A DNA stretch of 64,000 nt from Sphingomonas montana (GCF_001956315.1 NZ_MOLY01000033.1:62001-126000); one strand, 5' to 3'. Numbered from the stretch's first letter, positions 8,693 through 19,494 are shown. The notes: generated from the letters alone by a model not told the origin. Numbers and translations: made by a program.

Positions 8693-9015
8693 AGGGTTGC
8701 TCCGTTGATCTGCGAGAAAACTACGAACAACCCTCCGCCAGCGGAAATGCCGTTGGCGTATCGTTTCGATAGCTGCCGCGTGGAACGCCGAGGCAGTTGC
8801 CGGATGTGATCGCAAGGCAGCCTCTGGAGCGATCGATCCGCCGACCGGCCGCGCCGGAATGAACGGGCCATATCCGGGCCGCTTGGCCACCGGGAATCCG
8901 CGCCTTCGAGGCCCGGCAGTCACAAGTGACCCGTCGGCGAACGCAGGTACCCACGCGCCGTAACGATGCCGGATGCGGCTATGGCGTCAACGACGGCGGA
9001 AGGTCACCCGGAGCG
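8693..9015. other. Intergenic, nothing recognised
   Basis: A 323-bp stretch upstream of the 116-residue hypothetical gene and downstream of the cupin gene, both on the minus strand. Open frames here read as arginine/proline-rich shadow sequence. It should carry the promoter of the hypothetical gene, but I see no convincing -35/-10 pair. Confidence 0.5.
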
Positions 9016-9453
9016 TCACCGGGCGGGTCGTGCCAGCGGCTGCCCCCTTTCCACGATGTACGTGACGACCACCTTCAACGGGACCTTGCCGACAGGCTTC
9101 GCGCGGTGGACCCGGCCTGCCGGGATGGCGAAGCTGTCGCCGGTCCTGATGGTGCGCGTCGGTTCGCCTTCGACCTCCAGAAGGGACGCGCCTGCCAGGA
9201 CGTAGCCGATCTCGTTCTCCGCGTGGCTATGCCGCTCGGCGGGTGCGCTCGGCTGGATCACCGCGATGCCGATGCTCTCCTCCTTCGACGGATCGGACGC
9301 GAGCGGCAGTTTCTGAAGCTCCGTCCAGACTATTCCCTTGATGTCGCTGCCTCCACCCTGTGCAAGCGCGTGCGTCCCGGACCCGATCGCCAGCACGGCC
9401 GCCGCGATCATCGTCCGATGCCCGACCGACCAGCCTTTCGTGAGCCTATCCAT
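9016..9453 (-). CDS. Exported cupin-domain protein
   Basis: A 145-residue single-cupin protein. AGGAGAG lies just before the ATG at 9453. The N-terminus is a signal peptide (GHRTMIAAAVLAIGSGTHALA, cleavage after ALA), so it is likely periplasmic. The cupin is clear: AERHSHAENEIGYVLAG carries the metal-binding His/His/Glu, and GDSFAIPAGRVHRAKPVG the second motif with its His. Such proteins bind a metal and a small ligand; enzyme or sensor activity cannot be decided. It stands alone, with an AT-rich upstream region. Confidence 0.8.
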   Translation of the reverse strand: MDRLTKGWSVGHRTMIAAAVLAIGSGTHALAQGGGSDIKGIVWTELQKLPLASDPSKEESIGIAVIQPSAPAERHSHAENEIGYVLAGASLLEVEGEPTRTIRTGDSFAIPAGRVHRAKPVGKVPLKVVVTYIVERGQPLARPAR

Positions 9454-9787
9454 ATCGTCTCTCCTGAAACATCGTGGTGCGGTTCGCACCAACCTGTTGT
9501 TCGTCCGGATGGAATGCATAGTTACAGCATCACGTAATTGATTTATTATACTTTATTTTACGACCATAGTAATTTTATGGTTCGGACAATGATCTTTATT
9601 CGCGGAGCGGCCATGGATTAAACGTTCGACGAGTTCATCCACTAGACATGTTCCACGTTCAGTCCGTCCGGGTGGCGCGCATACAGCATGCTACCCGGAC
9701 GGCACGTCGATGATCGGTTGGGTGATGACGCACCCTCGGCAGGGCGGGCAGTGCTGGTGCGCGCCACGTCGACGACGTGGCGCCGTC
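9454..9787. other. AT-rich upstream region of the cupin gene
   Basis: 334 bp without a gene. Bases 9535-9600 are strongly AT-rich for this window (runs such as TTATTATACTTTATTTTA) and include an imperfect inverted repeat CATAGTAATTTTATG at about 9565-9580. Promoter or regulator binding upstream of the minus-strand cupin gene is the likely use. Confidence 0.4.
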
Positions 9788-10792
9788 TTACGGCTTCGGC
9801 TTGTCGACTGCCGGCGCGCGATCCTTATGTTCGATCGGATACCAGCGGTAGCCGGAACCGTCGGCGGAGATGTGCCCCACGCCCGGGAACGGCAGGTGGG
9901 GTGCCGCGATCAGCGCACGGTCGCGGGCAAAGCGCCTGAACGCGGCCTGCCGGGCTATGCGCGCCTCATCCTGCCGGACGTCGTAGGTGATCGTCACGTC
10001 GGGCCGCGGGAACTGGACCGCGCCGGAATGGATGACGTCACCGACGAAGACGATGCTCTGACCCTTGCTGGTCAGGGTGAAGAATGCGGTGCCGGGCGTG
10101 TGGCCGGGGTGCAATTCCGCGCGGATGCCCGGCAGGATGTCGCGGTCCGTATCGAACGTCTTCACCTGGCCGGCAGTGACATAGGGCTTCAGCGTCTGTT
10201 CGGTCTCCGTCCAGTAATGCTTGTCGATGCCGGTCCTGGTCGCGTTGGTGGCGTCCGAGAAGAACCGAACGTCCGCGCCGCCGACATGCACGGTGGCGCG
10301 CGGGAAGACGATCTTGCCCGCCTTGGTCAGCCCGCCGCTATGATCGGAGTGGACATGCGTGATGAGGATATCCGTGATCGTGTCCGGCGCGGCGCCGGCC
10401 GCCGCGAGCGCGTCGAGCATCCGGCCCGCATTCCCCGCCCCGAAAAGATCGCCGGCACCGACATCGACGAGGATGCGCCGCCCGTTGAAGTCGATCAGAT
10501 AGGCATTGATCGGCGCCTCTGCGGGGTTCGACAGGAAGCTGCGGGTGAGCAGTTCGTCGATCGTCTTGGCCGGCGCGCCGCGCAGCATCTGGTGCAGGTC
10601 CAGCGGGACCGTTCCATCGGACAAGGCCGTCACCGTGGCATCGCCGATGGTGAAGCGGTATGTCGCCGGCGTCGTCTGCCGGACAGCGCCTGGCACGGTG
10701 TCGGACATCGTGACGGGCACAGCGGCGGCGGCAATCGCCAGGGGCGAGGCGATGGCGAGTGCGAAGAGGGCGAATGCTTTCGATCGGATCAT
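9788..10792 (-). CDS. Exported metallo-beta-lactamase-fold hydrolase
   Basis: A 334-residue binuclear-metal hydrolase with a signal peptide (FALFALAIASPLAIAAAA). Metal ligands are visible: HVHSDHSGG (HxHxDH), ELHPGHTPG (third His), FVGDVIHSG (bridging Asp) and the later APHLPFPGVGH (last His). The start at 10792 has AGGA nine bases upstream; the ATG at 10801 directly abuts it and is less likely. Relatives include periplasmic quorum-quenching lactonases and MBL-fold enzymes of unknown substrate. It stands between the cupin gene and peroxiredoxin copy B on the same strand. Confidence 0.85.
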   Translation of the reverse strand: MIRSKAFALFALAIASPLAIAAAAVPVTMSDTVPGAVRQTTPATYRFTIGDATVTALSDGTVPLDLHQMLRGAPAKTIDELLTRSFLSNPAEAPINAYLIDFNGRRILVDVGAGDLFGAGNAGRMLDALAAAGAAPDTITDILITHVHSDHSGGLTKAGKIVFPRATVHVGGADVRFFSDATNATRTGIDKHYWTETEQTLKPYVTAGQVKTFDTDRDILPGIRAELHPGHTPGTAFFTLTSKGQSIVFVGDVIHSGAVQFPRPDVTITYDVRQDEARIARQAAFRRFARDRALIAAPHLPFPGVGHISADGSGYRWYPIEHKDRAPAVDKPKP

Positions 10793-10914
10793 GTCGTTCA
10801 TTCCTGTTGATTATAGAAAGCGTGAGACTTGGACTGGCCGGGAAGTGGCGTTGCGAGGAGCGGCACCGTCAGGGAGGTCGCTGGCTTAGCGCGCACCCCG
10901 GCAGCGCAGCGGCG

Positions 10915-11547
10915 CTAGGACAAGGCCGCGATCACCGCCGCAGGGTCTGCGCGCAGCCGGAAATCGGGTTCGACGAACGCGAAGCGGACGATGCCGCCGC
11001 GATCGATGGCGAAGGTCGCCGGAACCGTGAGGAACCAGCTGTCCGAGCCGTAGATCGCCCCCAGGTCCAGCCCGCATGCCAGATAGCGCCGCCGGAGTTC
11101 CGGATCGCTCCGAAACGCAAGCCCGGCGCGCAGGGCGACGCCGTGATCGACGTCGCACAGAACCTCCGCGCGACCTCCCAGCAGATCGCGGAGCACGGCA
11201 AGTCTGCCATCGACCTCGGGCACCACCGCGACGAAGCGTGCGTGCAGGCTGGCCAGCATCGGCATCCGCGATGCCCATCCCGCCAGCTCCCGCCGGCAAT
11301 AGGGGCACCAGCCCCCGCGGTTGAAGCTGAGGACCACCGGCCCATCGGAAAGCATCGCGTGAAGCGTCCTGTAACCGCCCATCCCGTCTGGCAGGGCGAA
11401 GTCCGGGAAGCGTTCGTCGACGCGTGGCGCCGTGGTGCCGGCTCCGTGGCGCCGGAGGCGGTCCACGACGTCCCGGAACAGGTCGGCCCATTTGGGAGAG
11501 GTCTGTTCGCAGTCCGTCAGGGCATCGAATATGGCTGCATTTCTCAT
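10915..11547 (-). CDS. Peroxiredoxin-like (AhpC/TSA) protein, CPYC type, copy B
   Basis: A 210-residue paralogue of the protein at 7054-7698 with the same plan: PRVDERFPDFALPDGMGG, VVLSFNRGGWCPYCRREL (redox Cys pair), VLCDVDHGVALRAGLAF, SDSWFLTVPATFAIDRGG (cis-Pro). The start at 11547 (MRNAAIFDALTDCEQ) is taken because upstream residues in the frame are unconserved. A cytosolic thiol peroxidase or reductase is inferred. It lies upstream of the MBL-fold gene on the same strand, 122 bp away. Confidence 0.8.
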   Translation of the reverse strand: MRNAAIFDALTDCEQTSPKWADLFRDVVDRLRRHGAGTTAPRVDERFPDFALPDGMGGYRTLHAMLSDGPVVLSFNRGGWCPYCRRELAGWASRMPMLASLHARFVAVVPEVDGRLAVLRDLLGGRAEVLCDVDHGVALRAGLAFRSDPELRRRYLACGLDLGAIYGSDSWFLTVPATFAIDRGGIVRFAFVEPDFRLRADPAAVIAALS

Positions 11548-11652
11548 GACCGGGATATGCGCGCGATCGCGCGATCCGGGTAGAGATCGGCAGGCATGCG
11601 TTCGATGCGCGCTGAGCATCGGAAAGGCGGCGTGGACCGCCGTCGCCACGCG

Positions 11653-11904
11653 TCATTCCATGGCCGCCAACAGGGCGTCGACCGCGTCGTGGCGCGCGTC
11701 GAGCGAGGCGGCGATGTCCGCAAGCTCGATGTCGAGGTCGCCTTCGTCAAGGGCCAGGATCCGCGCGACGATCACGTCGACGCGGGACCGGCCCGCCGGA
11801 CCATAGCCGTCCGGATATCCGGGAACGGATGGCCGGGCGATCGTTCGCGAAGGGTCCGGCATGATGGTCGCGGGATAATGAACGAATGAGGGGCTTTTGG
11901 TCAC
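11653..11904 (-). CDS. Hypothetical protein, 83 residues
   Basis: GTG start at 11904 with AGAGGA five bases upstream. The C-terminal half (SRVDVIVARILALDEGDLDIELADIAASL, then DARHDAVDALLAAME) is amphipathic helical and acidic; the N-terminal half is proline-rich. I do not recognise it. It is the only gene between peroxiredoxin copy B and the hydrolase-OsmC gene, 50 bp downstream of the latter on the same strand, and could be its last cistron. Confidence 0.5.
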   Translation of the reverse strand: MTKSPSFVHYPATIMPDPSRTIARPSVPGYPDGYGPAGRSRVDVIVARILALDEGDLDIELADIAASLDARHDAVDALLAAME

Positions 11905-11954
11905 GGCGTTCCTCTCGGCCCGCGTCCGATCGATCGGGCGGGCAGGGGTGGATG

Positions 11955-13169
11955 CTATTCCGTCGCGGAAGGGGCGGCAGCGACCGTCTCGATCCGGAGA
12001 TCGCCCTCCAGCGTGCGATGCACGGGACAGCGATCCGCGATCTTGAGCAGCAGCGTGCGCTGTTCACCGGACAGGGGGCCGGTCAGATCCACGTGCCGGG
12101 TGATGCGGTCGATCTTGCCCTGTCCGGTTTCACAGTCCTGCGCGTGGACACGGTCGTGGCGCAGCCCGACGCTGACATCGCGCAGCGGGATACCCTCACG
12201 CGCGGCGAACAGCTTTACCGTCATCGCGGTGCAGGTGCCGAGCGCCGCCAGGAGCAGGTCGTAGGGCGTGGGTCCGGCGTCCCATCCACCAAGTCGCGAT
12301 GGTTCGTCGGCGACGAACCGATGCTCGCCCGCGACCACGTCCTGCAGGAACTTGCCATCGGTCGAGCGCACCTGGACGGTCCCTTCGACGTCGATCGCCG
12401 GTTCCGGTACCGGGTCCAGATAGCGTTCCGCCCAGGATGCGATCATCGCGGCCACCTGCTCGCCGTCCCGCTTGTCCGTTAGCAGATGATCGGCGCCGTC
12501 GAGCGACATGAACGACTTGGGGTGTAGCGCGGCGTCGAAGATCTCCCGCGCATTGTCGATGCCGACGATCTCGTCGGTGGGGGCGTGCATGACCAGCAAC
12601 GCCCGCTTCAGCCCGGCCAGGCGTCGCCCCTGATCCTGGCCGCGCGCCGCATCGAGGAAGTCCTTGCGGACGGTGAAGGTGCGGCCGCCGATAGTGATCT
12701 CCGCCGCCCCGGCCTGCTCGATCTCGTCAATGCGCGACCCGAAGTGGTGGAGGACATGCGCGGGGTCGAAGGGCGCACCGATCGTCACGACGGCCTTCAC
12801 GCTCGGCACGTCCCCTGCGGCAGCGATCACGGCAGCGCCGCCGAGCGAATGTCCGACGAGCATGGTCGGCGACTGCCAGTTCTCGGACAGATACCGTGCG
12901 GCCTGCTTCAGATCCTCGACGTTCGCGGCGAAATGGCTGTCCGCGAATTCGCCGCCGCTCGCGCCGAGGCCGGTGAAATCGAAGCGGAGCGTCGCAATGC
13001 CGTGCAGCGTCAGCGCCTGCGCGATCCGCTTGGCCGCGTGGCTCTTCGAGGAGCAGCTGAAGCAGTGGGCGAAAAGCGCGAACGCCCGCGGTTTTCCCGG
13101 CGGCAGGTCGAGCGCACCCGCAAGCGCCACGCCGTCCGCGTTCGTGAACGAGATCTTCTCCGATCGCAT
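11955..13169 (-). CDS. Bifunctional alpha/beta-hydrolase-OsmC fusion protein
   Basis: 404 residues in two domains. Residues ~1-250 are an alpha/beta-hydrolase: FALFAHCFSCSSKSHAA (oxyanion region), the nucleophile elbow VGHSLGGAAV, the acid in MHAPTDEIVG and the His in DGADHLLTD. Residues ~265-400 are an OsmC/Ohr domain: AALGTCTAMTVK and DRCPVHRTLEGD carry the two redox cysteines expected of thiol-dependent organic hydroperoxide reductases. AGGAGG precedes the ATG. The fusion is a known architecture in proteobacteria; cytosolic peroxide or ester detoxification is inferred. Confidence 0.9.
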   Translation of the reverse strand: MRSEKISFTNADGVALAGALDLPPGKPRAFALFAHCFSCSSKSHAAKRIAQALTLHGIATLRFDFTGLGASGGEFADSHFAANVEDLKQAARYLSENWQSPTMLVGHSLGGAAVIAAAGDVPSVKAVVTIGAPFDPAHVLHHFGSRIDEIEQAGAAEITIGGRTFTVRKDFLDAARGQDQGRRLAGLKRALLVMHAPTDEIVGIDNAREIFDAALHPKSFMSLDGADHLLTDKRDGEQVAAMIASWAERYLDPVPEPAIDVEGTVQVRSTDGKFLQDVVAGEHRFVADEPSRLGGWDAGPTPYDLLLAALGTCTAMTVKLFAAREGIPLRDVSVGLRHDRVHAQDCETGQGKIDRITRHVDLTGPLSGEQRTLLLKIADRCPVHRTLEGDLRIETVAAAPSATE

Positions 13170-13412
13170 TGGTGCAGTCCTCCTATGTCAGTCCTATTCG
13201 TGGCGTCGAACCGATGCGTTACAAGTCGGGGAATATGAGGCGGGCGCGTGGTCCGTCAGGTCGAGCGCCCTGCCTCCAACATGCCCTTTCAAACATCGGG
13301 CTTCGCGACGTCCATGTGACTTTCACAATCCAGGTTCTTGCGAGCGTTGCTGCGATGCGCGATCGGGGGGTCGGTTGAGCGCAACGGATGACGGGCGCTG
13401 CGAGGTCGCGAG

Positions 13413-16400
13413 TTGAGCCTGAAAAACGATCTTCCGCGGCCCGGTCAAGGCGCCGAGCCACGCACGGCGCCACATGGGCTCACCGACGATGCGGTGTTGC
13501 AGGCGTTATGGACCGGCCATGAAACAAGCCTTTGTCGGCAGGGGCAGGGGCAGGGGCAGGAACACGGGCACCTGGTGCGCATCGCCGCGCAAACCTGTCC
13601 GCCCGCGCTCCGAACGGCCCTGCTCGAAGCCGAGCTGGGCCTGGCGGCAAGGCTGGACGCGAGTTGGGCGGTAAGGCCCATCGCACTCCAGCGGCGCGCC
13701 GGTGAGCTTGGGCTGGTGTTGGAAGATCCGGGCGGCGAGCCGCTCGAACGCCATCTGGCCGCGCCGCTGACCCTCGAAGCGGCGCTGTCTCTTTCGCTCG
13801 TCCTCGTCGCTGCCGTGGGGCAGATGCACGCCGCCGGTCTGGTTCACCGCGACCTGCGTCCCGAACATATGCTGTACGACGCCCAAACCCGGACATTGCG
13901 GCTGACGGGGTTCGGTCATGCGCGGCTGGTCGCGACGGCGCCCGAGGCCACGCCTCACCTGCCACGGGACGCGATGCCCTACCTCGCGCCCGAGCAGACC
14001 GGCCGGCTCGCGCTTCCGGTCGATACGCGCGCCGACCTTTATGCGGTGGGTGTCGTTCTCTTCCGCCTCGTGACGGGACGCACCCCGTTCCAGGCCGCGA
14101 ACATGTTGGCCTGGGTCCATGCGCACCTTGCCCAAAGACCGCCTGCCGCCGAAGACGTCGCCGGAGTGCCCCGCCCGGTTTCGCGCCTGATCGGCAGGCT
14201 GCTCGCCAAGGCGCCGGACGACCGTTACCAGACCGCCGCCGGCGTGGAGGCCGATCTCCGACGCTGCCTGGCGGCGCTCCGGACCGAGGGCTGCGTCACC
14301 GATTTCCCCCTGGGTGCCTTCGATCTGGCGGCCAGCCTCGTGACGTCCGGCATGGTGTTCGGCCGTGAAGCCGAACTGGCGGTATTGCAGGAGACCTGGG
14401 CAGGCCTGCGGGCGGGGCAACCGTCGGCGGTCGTCCTGTTGGGCGGACCGGCGGGGGTGGGAAAATCCTCGATCGTCAGCGCCTTCGAAATCGCGCGCGA
14501 AGACCGGGGTCTGGTCGTCCGGGGCAAGGGCGACCAGCAGAAGCAGGACGTCCCCTATGGGGCCCTCAGTCAGGCGCTGGCCCAGCTGGTCGGTCATGTC
14601 ACGAGCCTGGACGCCGGCGCGCGTACGCTGTGGCAAGACAGGCTGAGATCGGCGCTGGGCGTCAATGCTCAGGCCATGGTCAATCTCGTGCCCGATCTTG
14701 CGACGATCCTCGGCGAGCAGAAGGCTCTGGTCCCCCTGCCGCCGGGTGAGGCCGAGGCCCGCTTCCAGCAGGCCTTCGAAACGTTCCTGGCGCAATTTGC
14801 GACGCCTGACGGGCCGCTGACGCTGATGCTCGACGACCTGCAATGGCTCGATCGCGCCAGCCTCATCCTTTTGGAGCGGATGATCGCCAACGGGCTTCCC
14901 CGCGGGCTGTTGCTGATCGGCGTTTATCGTAGCGACGCGGTCGACCCGAACCATCCGTTGCGGTTCTTGCTGGATGTGACGCAGCGCCACGCGGGGCCGG
15001 GGGCTCATCTTGCCGTCGCGCCGCTGGCGCAGCAGCACGTCGCGACGTGGCTGTCGGGCCTGCTGCGTTGGCCGAGCCAGGAGATTGACGCCCTCGCGGC
15101 CGTGTTGCACGACAAGACCGGCGGCACCCCGCTGGCCGTGTCCCAGTTTCTCGCCGCCCTGATCCAGGATGGCCTCGTAACGGCCGAAGCCGGATCGGCG
15201 GATCTTGCGCGCATTCGCCGTCGCCCATTTGCCGACAACATGGTCGGCTTGATGCTGGCCAAGCTGGGCGGCCTGCCGGAGGACAGCCAGGACGCCCTGA
15301 AAATGCTGGCCTGCCTTGGCAATGGCGGCGACGCAGACCTGCTCGCCCGCCTGCTCGACGTCGATGACCGCAGCCTCGAAGCGATGCTCTGGCAAGCGGC
15401 GCAGGCCGGCCTGCTGGTCCGTGGCGAACAGGGTTACGCGTTTCTTCACGACCGCATCCAGGAAGCGGCCTATCTGGCGATCGAGCCCTCGCTGCGACCT
15501 GTTCGACACCTGATGATCGGCCGGGCGATGATCGCGCGCAACGCCCACGGCGAAGCGCTGTTCGATATCGTCCACCATTTTTCCCGGGCCGGCGATCTGG
15601 TGGTCGACCCCGAAGAGATACTGGCGCTCGTCCAGCTGCGACTGGCGGCGGCCGAGCGGGCCATGGCGGCCATGGCCCATGCCGCGGCGCGTCTCTATCT
15701 GGAAAAAGCGCTGGCCGACCTGGGGCCTGATCCCTGGCAGCTTCATGCCGATCTCGCCTTTCGACTGGAGATCCGAAGGGTCGAGTGTCTGGTTCAGGCA
15801 GGCGAGCATGACCGTGCCGAAGCCGCCCTTGCCCGACTTCCCCGCCGGACCCGGAAACCCGCGCACGGCGCCGTGATCCGCCGGGCCCAGGCCGACCTCT
15901 TGACCATGCTGGGCCGCTTTTCGGACGCGGTGGCGGTCGGGTTGGAGGGTCTGGCCGAGTTCGGGACCGTCTGTCCCGCCCGCCCCGGCATCGAGGATGT
16001 CAGACGGGAGGTCGCGCGCCTGAACCAGGGGTTGGAGGTGCGCGCCCTTTCAGACCTGGCGCTGGCCCCGGCCATGCGCGATCCAGCGCAACTGGCGATC
16101 ATGGACCTGCTGGCGCGCGTCCTGCCGGCGGCGCTGTACACCGATCGCAACTTGCACAGCTATCTGACCGTCTGGATGGCCAATCTGTCGCTGCGTGAAG
16201 GGTTGGCGGACACTTCGAGCCTGTCCTTCATCATGCTGAGCCGGGTGCTGGGACCGTATGCCGGGGATTATGAAAGCGGGTTTCGCTTCGGGCGTTTCGG
16301 CTATGACCTGATCGACGCGCGCGGCCCGGACTCGCTGCGCCCCTCGGCCTATCTGTGCTTCGCCGCGTTCTGCAACATCTGGACGAGTCCGGCGCGGGAC

Positions 16401-18559
16401 AGCGTCCCGATCCTGTGCAAGGCGCTTGCCGCCGCGAAGGCTGTGGGAGACCAGACCTACGCCGCGTACAGTTACAACAACCTGGTGGCGAACCTGCTCC
16501 TGACCGGCGGCTGGCTGGCCGATGTCGAGGCGCTTGCCGTCGAGGGCCTGACCTATGCCCAGGGTGCGCGATTTGGACTGGCCGAGATGATCCTCGAGGT
16601 CCAGGCGCGCTTGGCGAGGGGACTTGGCGGCCGAACGCCCGATATGCGCTTGCTGGCGAGACCGCGGAAGAGGAAGCCGCACTTCTCTCCCGGATGCGGG
16701 ATCGGGCCGGATTCGAGCTGGCGGTCTGCTGGTTCTGGGTGCGCAAGTTGCAGGTCTGTGTCGTCGCCGGTGACCTGGCGGCCGGGCGCCACGCCGCGAA
16801 TCAGGCCGAGCCGCTGCTGTGGGCCTCGGCCGAGTTTGTCGAACTGGCCGAGTTCCACTTCTACGCCGCGATTGCGCGCGCCGGTGCGGCGGCCGACGAC
16901 CGCGCCGCCCTGATCGATCTTCGTCGCCACCGCGATCAACTCAGGGCCTGGGCGCGCTATTGTCCGGAGACTTTTACCTGCCGCGCTTTGCTGGTCGAGG
17001 CCGAGCTTTGCGCGCGCGAGGATGACGTTCTCGGCGCCCAGCGGCTCTATGAGGCGGCGATGGCCGCGGCGCGCACCGAGGGCTTCCCCAACGTCGAAGC
17101 GCTGGCCGCCGAACGCGCCGCGGCGCTGGTCGCCGAGCGGGGCCTGACGATCGTCGCGGAAGCCTACCGCGCCAAGGCGCGCGACGCCTACGACCGGTGG
17201 GGCGCGCGCGGGAAGGTCGCCCAGCTGGAGAACGCCGCGCTGGCCGTGGGGTTGGCGGCGGACCGCGCAGCCGCGCCCACCTCGCTCGACGCGCTCTATG
17301 TGGCCAGCGTCGTGCGGGCGTCGCAGGTGGTTTCCAATGAAATCCTGCTCGACGATCTGATCGAGAAGCTGATGGCCGTCCTGATGGAGCAGGCGGGGGC
17401 CGATCGGGTCGTGCTGTTCCTCGCCCGCGACGGACAGCTGGTTGCGGCCGCCGAAACTCATATCGACGACGACGGCCAGGGACTTTCGGTGGTGTCGCCG
17501 TCTCCGGAAGCAGCCGAAAGCGCCGCGCCTTTGTCGATCGTCCACGCCGCGTTCCGCGACCGCGCGCCCGTGCTGCTCGCCGATGCACGGCACGACGAAA
17601 CTTTCCAGAACGACGTCTATCTGACCAGCGCGCAGCCGCGCTCGGTCCTGGCCTTGCCGCTCATCAAGCAGAATCAGGTGATCGGCGTCGCCTATCTCGA
17701 AAATCGCCTTACCGCGGGGGTGTTCACGCCACGACAGGCGGCGGTTCTGGAGTTGCTAGCGGCGCAAGCGGCGATCTCTCTGGAGAATGCGCGGCTCTAT
17801 AGCGATCTCCTTGCCGAACACCAGCAGCGCCAGATGGCCGAATCGGCCTTGCGGTCGGCGCAGAGCGACCTCGAACATGCCGCCCGCCTGACCACCATGG
17901 GGGAACTCACCGCCTCTATCGCCCATGAGCTGGGGCAACCGCTCACCGCCATCGTCGGCAACGCCAATGCCTGCCTGCGATGGCTTTCCCGCGCCGAGCC
18001 CAATCTCGATCGCGCGATGCAGAGCGCACAGGCCCTCGTCCGTGACGGCAAGCGGGCCAGTGATGTGGTGTCCAGCATTCGCGGGCTCAGCAAGAACGGG
18101 GTCGGCGAGAAGGTCGCGATGGATTTGAACACCGCGCTACAGGAGGTGCTCGACATTCTGGCCGGCGAATGCGCGCGTAGATCCATTGCGTTGGAAGTGA
18201 GCCTGACGCCCGAACCGCTGTCGGTCATCGCCGACCGGGTCCAGTTGCAACAGGTGTTCCTGAACCTGATCCTCAACGCCGTGCAGGCCATGTCGGAGTT
18301 TGCCGGGCGCGGGGTGTTGAAGATCACCTCCGGGATCGACGGCGCGGACGCGCGCGTCGAGATCGAGGACAATGGGCCAGGCGTCTCGTCGGATCGACAG
18401 GCCAAGATCTTCGACGCCTTCTACACCACCAAGTCCGGGGGGTTGGGGCTGGGACTTTCGCTGTGCCGCTCGATTGTCGAGGGCCATGGCGGCCGGCTGA
18501 CCCTGCGTGACGCCCAGCCCAGCGGGGCCGTCTTCGAGGCCGCGTTGCCGCTGGTCTGA
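13413..18559 (+). pseudogene. Multidomain pseudokinase / AAA ATPase / GAF / sensor histidine kinase, one-base frameshift
   Basis: A ~1715-residue signalling protein split between two frames. From a TTG at 13413: kinase-like domain (~95-300), AAA_16/ORC-like ATPase with Walker A GGPAGVGKSS (~344) and Walker B LTLMLDDLQW, then a long helical repeat region. The frame is good to ARLARGLGG (about 16630), and the next frame picks up at ALAGETAEEEAALL (about 16655), which fits loss of one base. After it come a GAF domain (~1290-1460), HisKA with SIAHELGQPLTAIVG (phospho-His) and HATPase_c with NLILNAVQAM, DNGPGV and GLGLGLSLCRSIVEGHGG. The kinase keeps HRD (VHRDLRPEH) but has GFG for DFG and lacks the Asn after HRD. 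It converges on two minus-strand response regulators, its likely partners. If the frameshift is a sequencing error the gene is intact. Confidence 0.8.
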
Positions 18560-18642
18560 CGATCGACCAAATCAGACGGACAGGAAAAGGGACGGTCGTG
18601 GCCCTCAGGACCGTTTGTAGGGGTGATCCACAACCCGCAAGA

Positions 18643-19272
18643 TCAGCGCTTCTTGGCGGCCACGATATCGAGTTGCTCGGCGAACAGAACCAGGTCGGGA
18701 AGCGACCGCGCACCCATTTTTTCCATCACCTGCCGCTTGTGGACCTTGGCGGTCACTTCACTGATCCCCAGCTCGGTGGCCATCTGCTTGTTCATCAGGC
18801 CGCCGATGGCCAGGGCGAAGGTTTCCTTCTCGCGGGGGGTAAGGGTCGCGTAGCGCCGCTTCGCGTCGGCATTTGCCGCATTGCTCCGGATCTGTTCCGC
18901 GTCGCGCGCCAGGGCGGTTTCGATCGCCCACAGCAGGTCGTCCTCGGCGATCGGCTTGGTCAGGAACTCCAGCGCGCCGGCCTTCATCGCCCGCACGGTC
19001 ATCGGGATCGTACCGAAGGCGGTCATGAAGATCAGCGGCAGGACGCGGCCACGGCCGGCAAGGGCGGCCTGCAGATCGAACCCGCTCATTCCCGGCATAT
19101 GCACATCGACCAGAACGCAGGCCGGCACGTCGGGAACGGAAGCGGCCAGAAAGTCCGCAGGAGACGCGAAACTGGTGACCGCATAGTCCGCCGAGTTGAG
19201 TTGCCCGGTCAGCGCCTCCCGAATATCGGCGTCGTCGTCGACGATGAAGATCATTGATGGGGTAGTGCTCAT
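18643..19272 (-). CDS. FixJ/NarL-type response regulator
   Basis: A 209-residue two-component regulator. The receiver has the acidic pocket FIVDDDADIRE, phospho-acceptor CVLVDVHMPGMSG, the Thr in FMTAFG and the Lys in FLTKPI. A LuxR-type HTH closes the protein: LTPREKETFALAIGG, MNKQMATELGISEVTAKVHK, VMEKMGARSL. Start at 19272 (MSTTPSMIFIVDDD); upstream in-frame residues are unconserved. The gene lies downstream of the single-receiver gene and converges on the large histidine kinase, 83 bp from its stop, so it is its probable output regulator. Confidence 0.9.
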   Translation of the reverse strand: MSTTPSMIFIVDDDADIREALTGQLNSADYAVTSFASPADFLAASVPDVPACVLVDVHMPGMSGFDLQAALAGRGRVLPLIFMTAFGTIPMTVRAMKAGALEFLTKPIAEDDLLWAIETALARDAEQIRSNAANADAKRRYATLTPREKETFALAIGGLMNKQMATELGISEVTAKVHKRQVMEKMGARSLPDLVLFAEQLDIVAAKKR

Positions 19273-19494
19273 GAGGCCTTCATGGGGTGTGTGAGATGGT
19301 GGACACGGCGAGATCACAGCCGCCTGTCGGCAGGCTTCCGCATGGGGCATGGGCTGCCGGGGGCCGAATGGCAAGCCGGAGCGCAAACCCCGCCCGGGGG
19401 ACTGCCGACGTCGATCAAGTCCTTGTCACCACGGCGAAGTTTCCCTGCCGACGCGAGACCGCGCGGTTGATCACAGCGGCCGGCGTGCCGTGAT

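Noticed and set aside
13530-13565. GGGGCA tandem repeat in the kinase gene as a phase-variation tract
   Set aside because: The unit is six bases, so copy changes keep frame; it only encodes a Gly-Gln run.
13506-15866. 786-codon open frame antisense to the giant kinase
   Set aside because: No motif or ribosome site; shadow of the kinase and ATPase domains.
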